IMG/VR virus record: IMGVR_UViG_3300019132_000065
Span: 1 to 38,093 of that record
DNA length: 38,093 bases
Reading direction: 5' to 3' (one strand)
DNA from: a virus
Made by a program: the position numbers and the translations under genes
The notes under the pieces: model-generated
What the model was told of the DNA's origin: nothing
What the model saw: only the letters and a program-made list of their open reading frames with translations
Database searches by the model: none
Shown here: positions 37,108-38,093 of the stretch, in pieces
How positions within the stretch are numbered: position 1 is the stretch's first letter
Layout: the number at the start of each line of letters is the position of its first letter

Positions 37108-37331
37108 CGCGAAACCTTCATGATCGTGGTGGGCATCCGGACCATGTGACGGAAGCCGCAAAGTTGCTCTCGAAAATTGTTGACCGCATGAATGTGGAAC
37201 AGTGTGGGCAGAAACGCCTCTTGTTCTCGTTCGAGGCCGACGATCAGCTCTACTCAGGTTTATGCGAGTGGGGCGCGTGCAATGAGGATCTGGAGGATGA
37301 TGACCCGAGGGAGGAAGATCACTGCGGATGA
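37104..37331 (+). CDS. small hypothetical phage protein
   Basis: This is a 75-aa protein starting with TTG: HPDHVTEAAKLLSKIVDRM, then a beta part with KRLLFSFEADDQLYSGLCEW and an acidic end (NEDLEDDDPREEDHCG). Three to four Cys suggest metal binding or a disulphide. GGGAG lies nine bases upstream. Not recognised. Confidence 0.5.
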   Translation: MTRNLHDRGGHPDHVTEAAKLLSKIVDRMNVEQCGQKRLLFSFEADDQLYSGLCEWGACNEDLEDDDPREEDHCG

Positions 37332-37382
37332 TGCTGGAATCCGCTCATTTTGCTTGATCGTTTTAGCCTGAACGAAAGAGGT

Positions 37383-37422
37383 GGCAGGGGTTCATGAACC
37401 CGATGGCGGAGCGCCCCCTGCC
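37383..37422. repeat. nested inverted repeats, possible structured RNA
   Basis: GGCAGGGG (37383-37390) and CCCCTGCC (37415-37422) form an outer stem. Inside lies the 14-bp palindrome GGGTTCATGAACCC (37388-37401), an alternative pairing. Located 18 bp before an intrinsic terminator. Confidence 0.5.
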
Positions 37423-37439
37423 GTCTCGCTCGACTACCG

Positions 37440-37471
37440 GACCTCCGCATTCGCCGTGCGGGGGTCTTTTT
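37440..37471 (+). terminator. intrinsic terminator
   Basis: GACCTCCGCA (37440-37449) pairs with TGCGGGGGTC (37457-37466, one G-U) and is followed by TTTTT. Confidence 0.85.
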
Positions 37472-37508
37472 GTTTGTTCTTACTTCGTTCTCGTGCTTAT
37501 CCTCGGGC

Positions 37509-37748
37509 ATGGCGAACATTCACCGACTCGACGATCTGCAATTCCAAGTGATCGAACGAACCCATGATGGTTCCGGCATCATAGAGGTTCTGGCAGCCGC
37601 TTCGGTCTTCAGTCTTGCTGAGGTTGCTTATGACAAGGCGCTGGAGGTCCGGCCGCGATCTTACATCACTCTGCAACAGGGGATTCGGGTGATGCGGGAG
37701 AGGAGGGCTCCTCAACCAACTCGCCCTCGATCACCTCACCAAAGCTGA
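37509..37748 (+). CDS. small hypothetical protein
   Basis: This is a 79-aa protein starting MANIHRLDDLQFQVIERTHD, with the helix AASVFSLAEVAYDKALEVRP and ITLQQGIRVMRERR. The first 65 residues look well folded; the C-terminal Arg/Pro tail is not. It is transcribed just after the terminator at 37440-37471 and converges with the minus-strand gene ending at 37666, overlapping it by 83 bp. Function unknown. Confidence 0.55.
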   Translation: MANIHRLDDLQFQVIERTHDGSGIIEVLAAASVFSLAEVAYDKALEVRPRSYITLQQGIRVMRERRAPQPTRPRSPHQS

Positions 37749-37857
37749 GAACTCGCAGCCGTCCGTTTGGCAAAACCTCGACATCGGCCATCATAGTTTT
37801 GTCGCCTCTCGGCGATCCCCAATCAATGCCGTAAGCTACCTTCTCAATCATGGTCAT
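37666..37857 (-). CDS. small hypothetical phage protein, minus strand
   Basis: This is a 63-aa protein starting MTMIEKVAYGIDWGSPRGDK with VEVLPNGRLRVLSFGEVIEG and an acidic tail. AAGGA lies about nine bases upstream of the ATG. The DWGSP-x-x-D opening resembles short phage proteins whose role is not known. It reads in the same direction as the left-end operon and would be its last gene if the genome is circular. Confidence 0.6.
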   Translation of the reverse strand: MTMIEKVAYGIDWGSPRGDKTMMADVEVLPNGRLRVLSFGEVIEGELVEEPSSPASPESPVAE

Positions 37858-37868
37858 GGGGAGTGTCC

Positions 37869-38093
37869 TTAAAACGGAAGGTCTGGATCAATTCGCATGT
37901 CGCGCTGAGCAATCCGCTCTTGAATGGTCATGCGCTTCGGCGGCTTGGGCTTCGGGGGATAGATCGAAGAGGCCGCGCCATAAGCATACCGATCAAGGGC
38001 GCGATCGATCCAGATTGGCGGCCAAACGCCGGACCTATTCCACATGCCTTTAGGCCAGAGCGGCGCATGAACGGCAATCGTACGGCGTCGCAT
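37869..38093 (-). CDS. phage hypothetical protein, possibly N-terminally incomplete
   Basis: This is a 74-codon frame beginning at the very last base of the window with ATG: MRRRTIAVHAPLWPKGMWNR, then SGVWPPIWIDRALDRYAYG and a C-terminus rich in Pro/Lys ending MRIDPDLPF. The Met may be internal: joined in a circle, the frame continues into the 21 codons at 63-1. Trp-rich, unrecognised. Confidence 0.5.
   Translation of the reverse strand: MRRRTIAVHAPLWPKGMWNRSGVWPPIWIDRALDRYAYGAASSIYPPKPKPPKRMTIQERIAQRDMRIDPDLPF

Overview
The window looks like a nearly complete temperate siphophage genome (38.1 kb). It is either a prophage or a circular phage genome opened at an arbitrary point. The host is probably a GC-rich alphaproteobacterium, most likely Rhizobiales/Hyphomicrobiales. 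Reasons for this host: base composition, a GapR (DUF2312) protein, which is an alphaproteobacterial family, a CII-like regulator and a small Cro-position protein of a type familiar to me from rhizobial prophages, and no host-type genes in the window. The host assignment is inference.

Layout. (1) 1-3472, minus strand: a tightly packed early-left operon of small proteins (ASCH-like, Cys4, HNH, DUF4326, short membrane proteins), most joined by 1-4 bp overlaps and driven from a repressed promoter at 3493-3521. (2) 3494-5402: immunity region. A LexA/S24-type CI-like repressor (5056-4322) sits upstream of a co-directional membrane protein. A Cro-position gene starts at 5145 in the other direction. 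Five copies of a CGGTAA-N2-TTACCG type operator are present, two at the left promoter and three between the repressor and the Cro-position gene. In both divergent promoters an operator lies in the spacer between -35 and -10. (3) 5750-10866, plus strand: early-right/replication operon with a CII-like protein, GapR with a long disordered tail, a DnaA domain-IV protein, a LexA-type HTH protein, a VRR-NUC nuclease, an adenine methyltransferase, an HTH replication protein carrying iterons inside its own gene, and a NusG-like factor. (4) 11068-20614: HNH, terminase, portal, ClpP-like protease, HK97-fold capsid, connectors and tail tube. (5) 20653-34737: tail chaperones with a -1 frameshift site, tape measure, minor tail proteins, NlpC/P60, a J-like tip protein and fibres. 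A secreted-protein cargo gene (moron) on the opposite strand sits between the chaperone and tape-measure genes. (6) 34785-36717: lysis (GH108 muramidase and two membrane proteins). (7) 36718-38093: small genes, inverted repeats, a structured element with a terminator, and two minus-strand genes that read in the same direction as the left operon. If the genome is circular they would be the distal part of that operon.

How it works together (inference). The repressor holds both early promoters off and probably autoregulates, while its linked membrane protein could be made in lysogens. On induction, the right operon makes CII, GapR, the DnaA-like and Rep proteins and the NusG-like factor. Rep would act at the iterons embedded in its gene. 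The NusG-like factor is placed to influence read-through into the late genes. No integrase, recombinase, partition gene, helicase, primase or polymerase is visible, so replication must lean on the host and the mode of lysogeny is open.
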